64,000 nucleotides of DNA, taken from positions 1 through 64,000 of the forward strand of contig NZ_FUWR01000002.1 of NCBI RefSeq assembly GCF_900167465.1, read 5' to 3'. Source of the DNA: Trichlorobacter thiogenes (GTDB lineage Bacteria; Desulfobacterota; Desulfuromonadia; Geobacterales; Pseudopelobacteraceae). Under the pieces are notes generated by a model that saw only the letters and a program-made list of their open reading frames with translations, was not told where the DNA came from and searched no databases. Within the stretch, counting starts at the first letter, position 1, and each line of letters opens with the position of its first letter. This document shows positions 18,043 through 27,300 of this stretch, in pieces. The position numbers were made by a program, and so were the translations under genes.

Positions 18043-20338
18043 TGCTCTTCTTACCTCCGCTGTTCCCCTTGTGAACCGGTTCAGGGTAGTCAATCCGGTG
18101 ATGGAAGATGGCCCCCAGAATCCGGTTAAAACTCTTGGCAATCTCATGCAGGTTTTTAAGGGTCAGTTCGCATTCATCCAGCTGGCCATCGGAAAAGATC
18201 CGGTTGATTAATTTCTGTACCATCCCCTGAATCCGGTCCGGGGTAGGGTTGACCAGGGTGCGGGAGGCTGCCTCAACCGCATCGGCCAGCATCACCAAGC
18301 CTGCTTCACGGGTCTGCGGTTTGGGGCCGGGGTAGCGGAATTCCTGGGGATCAACCTGCTGGCCAGTGGCATCGGCCTGCTGTTTGGCCTTTTCATAAAA
18401 AAACTTGATTAGGGCGGTGCCGTGGTGCTGTCGGATTACGTCAATGATCGGTTGTCCCAGATGTTTTTCCTTTGCCAGCGCCTCACCTTCCTTGATGTGG
18501 GAGATCAGGATCAGGGCAGACATGTGAGGGGATAATTTGTCGTGACGATTTTCGCCGCCGTGCATGTTTTCTATGAAATACAGTGGTTTTGCTGACTTGC
18601 CGATGTCGTGGTAGTAGGCGGCAACCCTGGCCAGTAACGGATTAGCGCCAATCGCCTCGGCGGCAGCCTCCACCAGATTGCCCACCACCACGCTGTGATG
18701 GTAGGTGCCGGGAGCCTTGATCATCAGATCCCGTAACAGCGGTGAGTTGAGGTTGGCCAGCTCCAGCAGTTTGATGTTGGTGGTGAAGTGAAACAGTGAC
18801 TCAAACAGCGGGGTAAAGGCTGAAACCAGCATGGCTGAGAGCAGTGCCCCCACCAGGGTGAAGCAGATCACGTAAAGGGTTTGCAGGGTAAATAGGGCGC
18901 TGTTCATGGTCTGAAAACAGATCCCCATGGCCAGGTTGACTACTGCCAGTTTGAGACCGGCGGTATAGATCACGCTGCGGTCCTGACACTGCCGCACGCC
19001 GTGGGCACCCACCACACTGCCCAAAAGCGCATAAATGACCACGAACATATTGCTGTTAAACAGGATACCCAACAACGGGGCCATCATGACGCAGTAGATT
19101 AAAGCAACTTCCGAGTTGAGCAGGATCCGTACGATCATGGCGCCTGCTGCAAACGGAAAGAGATAGGCATAGGAAGCGGGCGATACTGACGGAAAGGCTG
19201 CTCCGATATTGGCCGACACCAGCAGCGCCAGCTTGAAGACAAAAAAACTGCCCACGATCAGGATGGCTATGGCCAGCAGATCCCGGTTGCTGGGATTGAA
19301 CTTGCGGATGTTCTTGCAGGCAAAACGATAGGGGAAGTAGAACAGTACCAGTACCAGACCAAAGATGCCCAGTGCGGTATAGATAGTGCCCTCTCCACGG
19401 CTGGCCTCATAGATCATCTGCAGTTTGTGGGATTGTTCACTGCTGACCCGTTCTCCCACCCGGACGATCATTTCACCCTTTTGAATCTTGTACAGTACCG
19501 GTTTGACATCATTCAAGAGGGTCTTTTTACGGGCTTCGGTGGCCTCCCGGTCAAAAAACAAGTTGGGCTTCAGGATTTTTGCGGACAGTGCCAGCAGGTG
19601 GCGCGATACATCAGGCGTCACGTCATCAAGCCGTTTTGTCTGCAACAGCCTGCGGGCCTCGCCGATCTCGATAAACGGCGTGTTCGCGGTTGCCGTGCCG
19701 ATGCTCTTGCCGGTGGTGTTGCAGATCTCTATGCCGCGCTGGATATCGGAGCGGAATACCTTTTCATCAAGAATGATCTTCTGTTTGTAAAGCTCGTCTA
19801 GAATCTGTTTCAGACTGGTTAACACAGATGGCTGGCTGGTTGCCTTTAACAAGGAGCGCAATTCGCCTTCGGCAAGCTGTGCATCAAGCACCGGCTCAAG
19901 CAGCGGTCGCAACTCGGCTGTGGTGATGGTCGGTTTTTCTGAACGCGCGGTACGGGCAGTGTTCAGTGCCTTGGTTATGCTGTTAAGCAGTGTTGTGGCA
20001 ACGGTCTCACCGGCAGTGTAAACCACCGGCGCCTTGGCCTCTGCTTCGCTGCGTAACTGTTTGGTCAGCTCGTGATCTTCCAGCAGGTAGTCCTGGCTGG
20101 CGCGGATGTCCGAGGTGGCGATTTCGCCCGGTTTGTAACGGGCAGTCACCAGGTGCTGGCTTGGCAGCAGGATCAGGGTCAAGAGTCCGGCAGTCAGCAG
20201 GAGCAGCAGCACTCTGTTGCGCCGGGCTGTTGCCGGGTTTGAGAACCGCCGTACGACTGAGTCGAGCAGATTGCTTGCCAGCTTTGGCAGGTAGGCAAGA
20301 TGAGACTGTTCTGGTGTATGTCCGGGGGATTCGGGCAT
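17942..20338 (-). CDS. Membrane HD-domain phosphohydrolase, PgpH-like (7TMR-HDED)
   Basis: The 798-residue protein has one N-terminal membrane helix (about 42-60), a long extracytoplasmic 7TMR-HDED domain (about 65-315) and seven membrane helices (about 325-515). A cytoplasmic HD domain comes last (about 535-740; TYHHSVVVGNLVEAAA, then YYHDIGKS, then HHGTALIKFF). PgpH proteins hydrolyse cyclic di-AMP in Firmicutes; in Geobacterales they sit before ybeY, but the substrate here is unproven. The last 35 residues are low-complexity, polar and encoded in the overlap with ybeY. A near-consensus promoter lies upstream. Confidence 0.92.
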   Translation of the reverse strand: MPESPGHTPEQSHLAYLPKLASNLLDSVVRRFSNPATARRNRVLLLLLTAGLLTLILLPSQHLVTARYKPGEIATSDIRASQDYLLEDHELTKQLRSEAEAKAPVVYTAGETVATTLLNSITKALNTARTARSEKPTITTAELRPLLEPVLDAQLAEGELRSLLKATSQPSVLTSLKQILDELYKQKIILDEKVFRSDIQRGIEICNTTGKSIGTATANTPFIEIGEARRLLQTKRLDDVTPDVSRHLLALSAKILKPNLFFDREATEARKKTLLNDVKPVLYKIQKGEMIVRVGERVSSEQSHKLQMIYEASRGEGTIYTALGIFGLVLVLFYFPYRFACKNIRKFNPSNRDLLAIAILIVGSFFVFKLALLVSANIGAAFPSVSPASYAYLFPFAAGAMIVRILLNSEVALIYCVMMAPLLGILFNSNMFVVIYALLGSVVGAHGVRQCQDRSVIYTAGLKLAVVNLAMGICFQTMNSALFTLQTLYVICFTLVGALLSAMLVSAFTPLFESLFHFTTNIKLLELANLNSPLLRDLMIKAPGTYHHSVVVGNLVEAAAEAIGANPLLARVAAYYHDIGKSAKPLYFIENMHGGENRHDKLSPHMSALILISHIKEGEALAKEKHLGQPIIDVIRQHHGTALIKFFYEKAKQQADATGQQVDPQEFRYPGPKPQTREAGLVMLADAVEAASRTLVNPTPDRIQGMVQKLINRIFSDGQLDECELTLKNLHEIAKSFNRILGAIFHHRIDYPEPVHKGNSGGKKSNAHSGTEQPAKAPGPVASHQGSSNEDLKRLGMS

Positions 20339-20404
20339 GGCGTACCGTCAGGCGGTGCGGGAGACAAGATATGTGGAGAGGGTCGTGTACATAGTGAAGG
20401 ATGG

Positions 20405-20434
20405 ATTATACGCGGCAGGCATGAATACTGTCAA
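20405..20434 (-). promoter_or_regulatory. Near-perfect sigma-70 promoter for pgpH-ybeY-corC-lnt
   Basis: On the minus strand TTGACA (20429-20434), an 18-bp spacer and TATAAT (20405-20410) are both exact consensus hexamers. Transcription would start near 20398, giving a leader of about 60 bases before the pgpH ATG at 20338. Confidence 0.85.
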
Positions 20435-20435
20435 T

Positions 20436-20717
20436 TTATAGTTCTGTTACATTACTGGCGGTAATCTCAACATCGGGCCAGCCGTCATAGATCCAGTCTT
20501 CCAGGCGATCCAGGGTGTTGCGGGCAATGGTTTTATCAGGACTGACAGTAACGAAACCCAGCACCGCCACCTGACAGTTGTCCTGGCGATCCACCTCGGC
20601 GCAGGAGACGTTGAAGCGGTTGCGGGCCCGGCCCAGGATGCTCTTGATGATGCCCCGTTTTTCTTTCAGCGAAAACGCTGGTAACGAGAGATGGATTTCA
20701 GAGCAGAAGATGAACAC
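20436..20717 (-). CDS. DUF503 family protein
   Basis: The 93-residue protein matches the DUF503 (YlxP-like) family: an N-terminal strand EIHLSLPAFSLKEKRGIIKS, then RARNRFNVSCAEVDRQD and VAVLGFVTVS. In other bacteria ylxP sits in the nusA-infB-rbfA operon and is thought to act in ribosome assembly. Here it follows asnS by three bases and would be cotranscribed with it. The stop lies just two bases from the -35 of the pgpH promoter. Confidence 0.9.
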   Translation of the reverse strand: MFIFCSEIHLSLPAFSLKEKRGIIKSILGRARNRFNVSCAEVDRQDNCQVAVLGFVTVSPDKTIARNTLDRLEDWIYDGWPDVEITASNVTEL

Positions 20718-20720
20718 GGA

Positions 20721-22112
20721 CTAAAACTCTGCATGTCGCGGCGTCCGTGGAAATGGAATCACGTCACGGATATTTTCCATGCCGGAGAGGTACATGATCA
20801 GCCGCTCAAAGCCCAGGCCGAACCCGGCATGGGGGGTGCTGCCCCAGCGGCGGGAATCCAGGTACCACCAGAGTGGTTCTTTGGGTATTTCCATCTCTTC
20901 AATCCGGTTTATCAGCCGGTCCAACCGTTCTTCCCGCTGGCTGCCGCCGATGATCTCACCCACCTTGGGCACCAGCAGGTCCATGGCTGCCACGGTGCGG
21001 CCATCGTCATTCTGGCGCATGTAAAACGCCTTGATATGCTTTGGGTAGTTCAGCACAAAGACCGGACCACCCACCACCTGTTCGGTCAGGTAGCGTTCAT
21101 GCTCGGTCTGCAGATCCAATCCCCATTCCACAGGAAAGTTGAAGCTGACCGGAGCCTTCTGCAGGTGGGTGATGGCATCGCCGTAGTCCATCCGCGCAAA
21201 CTGTGCCTCAGCAACGGCCTGTACCCGCTGGATCAGCCCTTTTTCAATATGCAGGTCAAAGAAGGCCATGTCCTCGGCGCATTCTCTCAGGGCAAAACTG
21301 CAGAGGTAGCGGACAAACTCTTCGGCAAGGTCGGCATCATCAGCCAGATCGGAAAAGGCCATTTCAGGCTCGATCATCCAGAATTCTGAAGCATGTCGGG
21401 CGGTATTGGAGTTTTCAGCCCGGAAGGTGGGGCCAAAGGTGTAGATGTTGCCAAAGGCCTGGGCAAACAGCTCCCCCTCAAGCTGGCCGCTGACGGTCAG
21501 GCCGGTCCTCTGACCAAAGAAGTCCTGGCCAAAGTCGATGCTGCCCCCTTCGTTGCGGGGGGCACCGTTGGGGGGCAGGGTGGTGACCCGGAACAGCTCA
21601 CCAGCCCCTTCGCAGTCGCTGGCGGTGATGATCGGGGTATGGACATACAGGAATCTGCGTTCAGCAAAAAACTGGTGAATTGCCTGGGCCAGCTTTGAGC
21701 GCAGCCGGAAGACAGCGCCAAAGGTGTTGGATCTGGGCCGTAGATGGGCGATGCTGCGCAGGTACTCAAAGCTGTGACGTTTTTTCTGGAGCGGGTAGTC
21801 AGGGCTAGCCTCACCAACCACTATCAACTCTGTTATCCGTAGTTCGTACTGTTGACCGGCAGCCGGAGAGGGGACCAGTTCGCCGGTTGCCTGCAGGGCG
21901 GTTCCGGTGCCGAGTTTGCTGTAGTTATCAAAGTTGGTTACAGTTGCCCGCTCAAGCACCAATTGGATGCCGGACAGGTTGGAACCGTCATTCAGGACGA
22001 TGAAGGCAACATCACCGGAGGCCCGTGTTGAGCGGATCCATCCGGCAACAGTGTAGCTGCCGCCTGCTTCAGGCTGTTTGAGAAGGTCTGCGATTAATGT
22101 GCGTTTTGCCAT
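20721..22112 (-). CDS. asnS: Asparaginyl-tRNA synthetase
   Basis: The 463-residue class IIb synthetase charges tRNA-Asn with asparagine. The N-terminal OB-fold anticodon-binding domain (about 15-100; VAGWIRSTRASGDVAFIVLND) is followed by the catalytic core with motif 2 (FRAENSNTARHASEFWMIEPE) and motif 3 (GFGLGFERLIMYLSG). The NTARH sequence and WMIEPE fit AsnRS rather than AspRS. The gene lies between the rluB-like gene (12 bp) and DUF503 (3 bp), suggesting one operon. Confidence 0.96.
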   Translation of the reverse strand: MAKRTLIADLLKQPEAGGSYTVAGWIRSTRASGDVAFIVLNDGSNLSGIQLVLERATVTNFDNYSKLGTGTALQATGELVPSPAAGQQYELRITELIVVGEASPDYPLQKKRHSFEYLRSIAHLRPRSNTFGAVFRLRSKLAQAIHQFFAERRFLYVHTPIITASDCEGAGELFRVTTLPPNGAPRNEGGSIDFGQDFFGQRTGLTVSGQLEGELFAQAFGNIYTFGPTFRAENSNTARHASEFWMIEPEMAFSDLADDADLAEEFVRYLCSFALRECAEDMAFFDLHIEKGLIQRVQAVAEAQFARMDYGDAITHLQKAPVSFNFPVEWGLDLQTEHERYLTEQVVGGPVFVLNYPKHIKAFYMRQNDDGRTVAAMDLLVPKVGEIIGGSQREERLDRLINRIEEMEIPKEPLWWYLDSRRWGSTPHAGFGLGFERLIMYLSGMENIRDVIPFPRTPRHAEF

Positions 22113-22124
22113 GGGAAGCTCCGC

Positions 22125-22949
22125 TTACTGCCCGATGATCTTTCTGCGTGGTGGCCGTTTGGTTGGCGTTGGTGGCTGAGGTGTCTTAGGTGCTTTTGCA
22201 GGGGCTGTCATGCGCTGTTCCCGCTGCTTGACTGGTGGCGGGGCATCCAGTGCCTGGGCCTCTTCCTTGCTCAGGAGACGGTATTCACCCGGTTGCAGGC
22301 CACCCAGGGTCAGGTTGCCGTAGCGTATCCGGCGCAGCCGTACCACAAACAGCCCCACGGCCGCGCACATCCGCCGCACCTGGCGGTTACGGCCTTCACG
22401 GATGGTGACAGACAGCCAGTCATTGCTCTGGTCGTTTTTCAGCAGGCGCACCGTGGTGGCTCCGGTGGGGCCATCCTCCAGTTCCACCCCATCAGCCAGT
22501 TTCTTGATCTGCTGTGGATCAATCTTGCCCCTGACCCGCACATGGTATTCCTTATCAACCTGATGGCGGGGATGCATCAGCCGGTTGGCCCAGGCACCGT
22601 CATTGGTCAGCAGTAGCAACCCTTCAGAGTTGTAGTCCAGCCGTCCCACCGGAAACAGGCGTTCGCCGATATCCTTGACCAGCTCGGTTACCAGCTGCCT
22701 TCCCTGGGGGTCCTTGAGTGAGGTGACATAGCCGGCAGGCTTGTGCAGCAGCACATAGTAGAACGTTTCAGCCGGTTTAACCGGCTGGCCATCCAGGGCT
22801 ATTAGATCTTTGGTCGGATCTGCCTTGCTGCCCAGTTCAGTCACCACCTGGCCGTTGACGGTGACCCGCCCGGCCAGGATCATCTCTTCCGAGGCGCGGC
22901 GGGAGGTGATCCCGGCAGCGGAAATAATTTTTTGCAGACGTTCCATCAT
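22125..22949 (-). CDS. Ribosomal large-subunit pseudouridine synthase, RluB/RsuA family
   Basis: The 274-residue protein has an S4 RNA-binding domain (about 3-60; RLQKIISAAGITSRR) and an RsuA/RluB catalytic domain (about 65-235) with the active-site segment VGRLDYNSEGLLLLTNDG, in which Asp is the catalytic residue. A basic Pro-rich tail ends the protein. It probably converts a uridine in 23S rRNA helix 89 (RluB role), but RluE/RluF-like targets cannot be excluded. The ATGATG start overlaps the stop of the small selenoprotein candidate upstream, so the two are coupled. Confidence 0.92.
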   Translation of the reverse strand: MMERLQKIISAAGITSRRASEEMILAGRVTVNGQVVTELGSKADPTKDLIALDGQPVKPAETFYYVLLHKPAGYVTSLKDPQGRQLVTELVKDIGERLFPVGRLDYNSEGLLLLTNDGAWANRLMHPRHQVDKEYHVRVRGKIDPQQIKKLADGVELEDGPTGATTVRLLKNDQSNDWLSVTIREGRNRQVRRMCAAVGLFVVRLRRIRYGNLTLGGLQPGEYRLLSKEEAQALDAPPPVKQREQRMTAPAKAPKTPQPPTPTKRPPRRKIIGQ

Positions 22950-23158
22950 GGCGTGTCCTCAGGGTGTTTCGTGTCGGTTTCGCCCGGTACCAGGGCTAGA
23001 AAGAATCCTGCTGCTGCTCCATACAAGGCCCCTGACCAGGGGTTGCTCATCATGGCTCAGCTTCCGCCTCCGGCGCAACGGGACATCCAGCCGAAGATTC
23101 CTCCGGCAAGGGCACCGCCACCGATCAGGATCAGAAATTTAAGTAGTTTTTTGTTCAT
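22946..23158 (-). CDS. Candidate selenoprotein: small DUF6132-like membrane protein with in-frame UGA
   Basis: From ATG 23158 one frame runs 70 codons to TGA 22946-22948 if the TGA at 23057-23059 (codon 34) is read as selenocysteine. The first part has a Gly-rich membrane helix (LKFLILIGGGALAGGIFG) and Cys28 in RCAGGGS; then Sec, then AMMSNPWSGALYGAAAGFF with a second helix. Small two-helix proteins I recall as DUF6132 carry C-xx-G-x-C-x-I-x-S-N-P. Here the UGA stands where the second Cys is expected, six residues before the Pro of SNP. A SECIS-like hairpin begins 11 bases after the UGA. A Cys-to-stop mutation (pseudogene) or two separate short ORFs are the alternatives. Confidence 0.72.
23024..23059 (-). 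promoter_or_regulatory. UGA codon and bacterial SECIS-like hairpin
   Basis: After the UGA (23057-23059) come 11 bases, then a hairpin. Its lower arm CAA (23043-23045) pairs with TTG (23024-23026), its upper arm CCCCT (23038-23042) pairs with AGGGG (23029-23033), the loop is GGTC (23034-23037), and a 2-base CC bulge lies on the 3' side. The 11-base spacing, G at the first loop positions and the GGUC loop itself match the Escherichia coli fdhF element bound by SelB. Confidence 0.7.
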
Positions 23159-23173
23159 GGATTCCCTAACAGA

Positions 23174-23199
23174 AACAGGGGCGCCGAGGCACCCCTGTT
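23174..23199 (-). terminator. Terminator downstream of accA
   Basis: On the minus strand AACAGGGG and CCCCTGTT pair, with further pairing of GCC/GGC inside, followed by TTTCTGTT. It lies 38 bases after the accA stop. The small gene just downstream would need its own promoter or read-through. Confidence 0.75.
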
Positions 23200-23236
23200 T
23201 GAATTGTTTTGCAGCGCCTTGAGTAGGAACACAAAC

Positions 23237-24187
23237 CTATTCAGCCATGCGGGTCATGGCGCGGAACTTCTGGTAGCGATCTTCAACCAGTTGTTCCGGT
23301 GTCATCTCTTTCAGTTCAGCCAGGTGGCGGCGGATGGCTGATCCCATGGCCTGGGTAGTGGCTTCGTGGTCACGGTGGGCGCCGCCAACCGGCTCGTGGA
23401 CGATTTCATCAATCACGCCCAGCTCAATGATATCCTGGGCTGCAGGCTTAAGTGCTTCAGCAGCCTGCTGGCCTTTGGTGCCGTCGGACCAGAGGATGGC
23501 AGCGCAACCTTCCGGCGAGATAACCGCATAGACGGAATGCTCCAGCATCAGGACCCGGTTGCCAACGGCAATGGCCAGAGCGCCACCGGAGCCACCTTCG
23601 CCGGTAATGCAGACAATGATCGGCACGGTCAGGCTGGCCATCTCGCGCAGGTTGCGGGCAATCGCCTCGGCCTGGCCACGCTCTTCTGCCCCAATGCCGG
23701 GATAGGCGCCAGGGGTGTCCACAAAGGTGATGATTGGCAGGTTGAACTGTTCAGCCATCTGGAACAGGCGTAGCGCCTTGCGGTAGCCTTCAGGGTTGGG
23801 CATGCCGAAGTTGCGGAACACTTTCTCTTTGGTGTCGCGCCCCTTTTGGTGCCCTACCACCATCACCGGTTGGCCGTCAAAACGGGCCAGACCACCCACG
23901 ATGGCGTGGTCATCGCCGAAGTTGCGATCACCGTGCAGCTCATTGAAATCAGTAAACAGATGCTGGATGTAATCAAGGGTAAAGGGGCGGTTGATATGAC
24001 GTGCCACCTGGGCCTTCTGCCAACGGGAGAGGTTGTTGAAGATCTCCTGACGCTTGGTCTCGACGCAGCTTTGCAGCGCATCGATCTCGGTAGACATCTC
24101 ACTGGCACCCAGTGAGCGCAGTTCTTCGATCTTCTTTTCCAGCTCGGCAATCGGTTTTTCAAACTCCATGTAGACAGTAGCTGCCAT
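23237..24187 (-). CDS. accA: Acetyl-CoA carboxylase carboxyltransferase subunit alpha
   Basis: The 316-residue alpha subunit of the carboxyltransferase moves CO2 from biotin to acetyl-CoA in the first step of fatty-acid synthesis, with AccD. The family's helical N-terminus ([16 protein letters not shown]) is present, as are the oxyanion-hole segments [18 protein letters not shown] and [16 protein letters not shown] of the crotonase-like fold. The length is typical. It follows dnaE by 158 bp, the gap holding copy B of the structured repeat, and ends at a terminator. Confidence 0.97.
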   Translation of the reverse strand: MAATVYMEFEKPIAELEKKIEELRSLGASEMSTEIDALQSCVETKRQEIFNNLSRWQKAQVARHINRPFTLDYIQHLFTDFNELHGDRNFGDDHAIVGGLARFDGQPVMVVGHQKGRDTKEKVFRNFGMPNPEGYRKALRLFQMAEQFNLPIITFVDTPGAYPGIGAEERGQAEAIARNLREMASLTVPIIVCITGEGGSGGALAIAVGNRVLMLEHSVYAVISPEGCAAILWSDGTKGQQAAEALKPAAQDIIELGVIDEIVHEPVGGAHRDHEATTQAMGSAIRRHLAELKEMTPEQLVEDRYQKFRAMTRMAE

Positions 24188-24232
24188 CAGAGTACCTCAC
24201 AAAAAGTTAAATTTGAGTATCAGGTGAGGAAT

Positions 24233-24343
24233 GAGGATTTTTTCGTTTTGGGTGGGGCAAGCAAGGACTTACGCGGAGACGTACTGTCTGGTACGTCGCA
24301 CAAGTAAGGCCGCCGCTTGACACGGCCAGGACGGAAAAAGACC
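24233..24343. repeat. 111-bp structured intergenic repeat, copy B
   Basis: It is equal in length to copy A at 3349-3459 and shares its end blocks and internal loop. The central arms are GACGTAC (24278-24284) and GTACGTC (24291-24297); against copy A the second pair changed from G-C to A-T on both sides. The lower stem CTTAC/GTAAG replaces GCGC/GCGC of copy A, again with both arms changed. It sits between dnaE and accA and almost touches the dnaE stop at 24346. Confidence 0.85.
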
Positions 24344-24345
24344 AT

Positions 24346-27300
24346 TCATTCAAAGATCGCGGCATTATACCCGACACAGCGTTCTACCGCTACCCTAAAT
24401 TCATCGCTGGCCGCCACTTTCAGGTGGTCCGGCAGTTTAATGATGGTCCGGCTGCGGTTGGGGATCTCAAGTTGCAGTAACACCGGCAGATTACCGGGGT
24501 GTTTTTCCAGCAGATCCCTGATCGGCGTTAACTGTTCCGTTGTCAGTTCCAGCAGGCGCAACGCCAGGCTGACACGAGTGGTCTGCTGCTCCTGGGCCTC
24601 GGACAACAACTTGATATCGCCATTGACGTTGACCTGATTGGGGAATTTGCGGCCATTACCTTCCTGGGGCTTCATCACCAACAGCTTGCAGCCTTTTTCA
24701 CCCTTTTCCAGTTTGCCGGTAAACAGCAGCGGGTCATCTGATTTTAAGAGGCCTGCTGCCGGGACGTACATGTCGGAGAAGACGGTGATCTCAATCTGGC
24801 CGGTCAGGTCTTCAATGGTGACAAAGCCCATCCGGTCGCCCTTTTTGGTCATAATTTCTTTCAGGGAGGTCACAATCCCGCAGACACGTACCTCCATACC
24901 ATCCGGGAAATCCACCAGTCGGGCGATCTCGGCACTGGCCAGGCGTTTAATGTCAGAGGCATAGCGGTCCAGCGGGTGACCGGTGATCAGAAAGCCCAGC
25001 GCTTCCTTTTCATAGCCCAGCTTTTCCTTGTCGTGCCATTCTTCGATATCCGGCAGTTTGCGGCCGGAACGGGTTGCGGTGGCAGTGGGCATGTCGCCAA
25101 ACAGAGAGACCTGGGCACTGTCCCGCTCCTCCTGAAAACGTTGACCTGCGGTGGTGGCATCATCAAGGGCCGCCATCAGCGGGGCACGATGTTTATGCAG
25201 CGAATCAAAGCCACCGCACTTGACCAGCGCCTCCATGACCCGCTTGTTGACCCGGCGCAGGTCCACCCGCTCACAAAAATCGTAGATATCGGTAAAAGGA
25301 CCGTCTGCGCGGGCTTCGATAATCGATTCCACCGCGCCGCCGCCAACCCCTTTGACCGCGCCCAGGCCGAAACGCATTGACTTGCCCGACACGGTAAAGG
25401 ACTGACCCGAGGTGTTGATATCCGGCGGCAGTACCTCAATCCCCTGTTCACGGCAGTCACTGATGCTCTTCAACACCTTGTCGGTGCTGTCCATGTCGCA
25501 GGAGAGCAGGGCAGCCATGAACTCAACCGGGTAGTGGGCCTTGAGATAGGCAGTCTGGTAGGCGATCAGGGCATAGGCAGCCGAGTGGGATTTGTTGAAG
25601 CCGTACTCGGCAAACTTGGCCATCTGGTCAAAGATCGCCTCGGCCTTCTTGATGTCCAGCCCCTGGGCCTTGGCCCCTTCCAGGAACGGTTCCTTTTCCT
25701 TGGCCATAACCGCCGGGTCTTTCTTACCCATGGCGCGGCGCAGCAGGTCGGCCCGTCCCAGGGAGTATCCGGCCAGGGAACGGGAAATCTGCATAACCTG
25801 CTCCTGGTAGACAATGACCCCGTAGGTGTCCTTCAGGATCGGCTCCAGCTGGGGCAGATCGTAGACTACCTTCTGGCGGCCATGCTTACGCTCGATGAAT
25901 TCATCCACCATGCCGCAGCCCAGCGGGCCGGGGCGGTACAGGGCGCAGGCCGCGATCACGTCCTCAAAGCAGGAAGGTTTCAGCTTGACCAGCATCTCCT
26001 TCATGCCGCTGGATTCAAGCTGGAAGATACCGGTGGTGTTGCCGGCGGTGATCAGGTCGTAGCTGGCCTGGTCATCATCCCGCAAGCGGGTGATATCAAA
26101 CTCCGGGTTCTGGCCTTCGCGGATCATCCGCACCGCGTTCTGGATTACGGTCAGGTTTTTCAGTCCCAGGAAGTCGAACTTGACCAGTCCCACCATCTCC
26201 ACATACTTCATGGAATACTGGGTGTTGATGCCGCCGGTCTTCTGATCCTTGTAGACCGGCAGATACTCTTCCAGCTGATCCGGGGCCACCACCACCCCGG
26301 CGGCATGGGTTCCGGCATGGCGGGCCAGACCTTCCAGACAGTTGGCAGTCTCCAGTAGTTGCGCCACCTTGGGATCGGCAGCAGCCATCTCTTTCAGCTG
26401 CGGTTCCTGCTTGATCGCCTTTTCAATGGTCATCTTCAGGTCATCGGGGATCAGCTTGGCGATCTTGTCCACATCGCCGTAGGCCATATCAATGGCCCGG
26501 CCCACATCCCGCACCACCGCCTTGGCCTTCATGGTTCCAAAGGTGATGATCTGGCAAACTCGCTCGCGGCCGTACTTCTGCACCACGTACTCGATCACCT
26601 TTTCCCGCTGATCCTGGCAGAAGTCCACGTCAATATCAGGCATGGAGATCCGTTCCGGGTTCAGGAACCGCTCAAACAGCAGGTTGTAGGGCAGGGGGTC
26701 CAGATCGGTGATCCGTATAGCATAGGCCACCAGCGAACCGGCAGCCGAGCCCCGGCCCGGTCCCACCGGAATACCCTGGCTCTTGGCCCAGTTGATAAAG
26801 TCAGCCACAATCAGGAAGTAGGCCGGGAACTTCATCTGGCGGATACAGTCAAGCTCGATCCGCAACCGGTCATGGTAACCCTGAACCTGCTCCTCGGTCA
26901 TGTCCGGGTATTTGGCCCGGATGGTGATCAGACGCTCCTGCAGACCGGCAATCGCCTGTTCCTCCAGCATGTCGTCGTGGGTCTTGCCTTCAGGCGGTTC
27001 AAAGTGGGGGAAGTAGTAGTCCTTCTCCAACGGCAGCTCAAGGTTGCAGCGTTCGGCAATCGCCACCGTATTGGCAACCGCCTGAGGCGCATAGTGGAAG
27101 GCCGCCGCCATCTCGTCCGGGGTCTTGACGTAGAACTCATCGGCCGAGAACTTCATATGGGTCGGGTCAGACATGGTCTTGCCGGTCTGGATGCAGAGCA
27201 GCACCTCATGGGCCTTGGCATCTTCCCGGTTCAGGTAGTGGCAGTCATTGGTGGCCACCAGCGGCAGGCCTAGTTCTTTGGCCACTTCCAGCAGCCGCAG

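Noticed and set aside
22950-23158. Two separate tiny genes (33 and 34 residues) instead of one selenoprotein
   Set aside because: They are in the same frame with only the UGA and two codons (Ala, Met) between them. Each would be half of a two-helix family, and the second lacks a well-placed ribosome-binding site (GGAGG is 13 or more bases away). Kept as the alternative.
25534-27273. Two long plus-strand open frames (274 and 304 codons) inside dnaE
   Set aside because: They lie antisense to a clearly conserved polymerase core; His/Gln/Leu-rich translation is typical of the shadow of a GC-biased gene.
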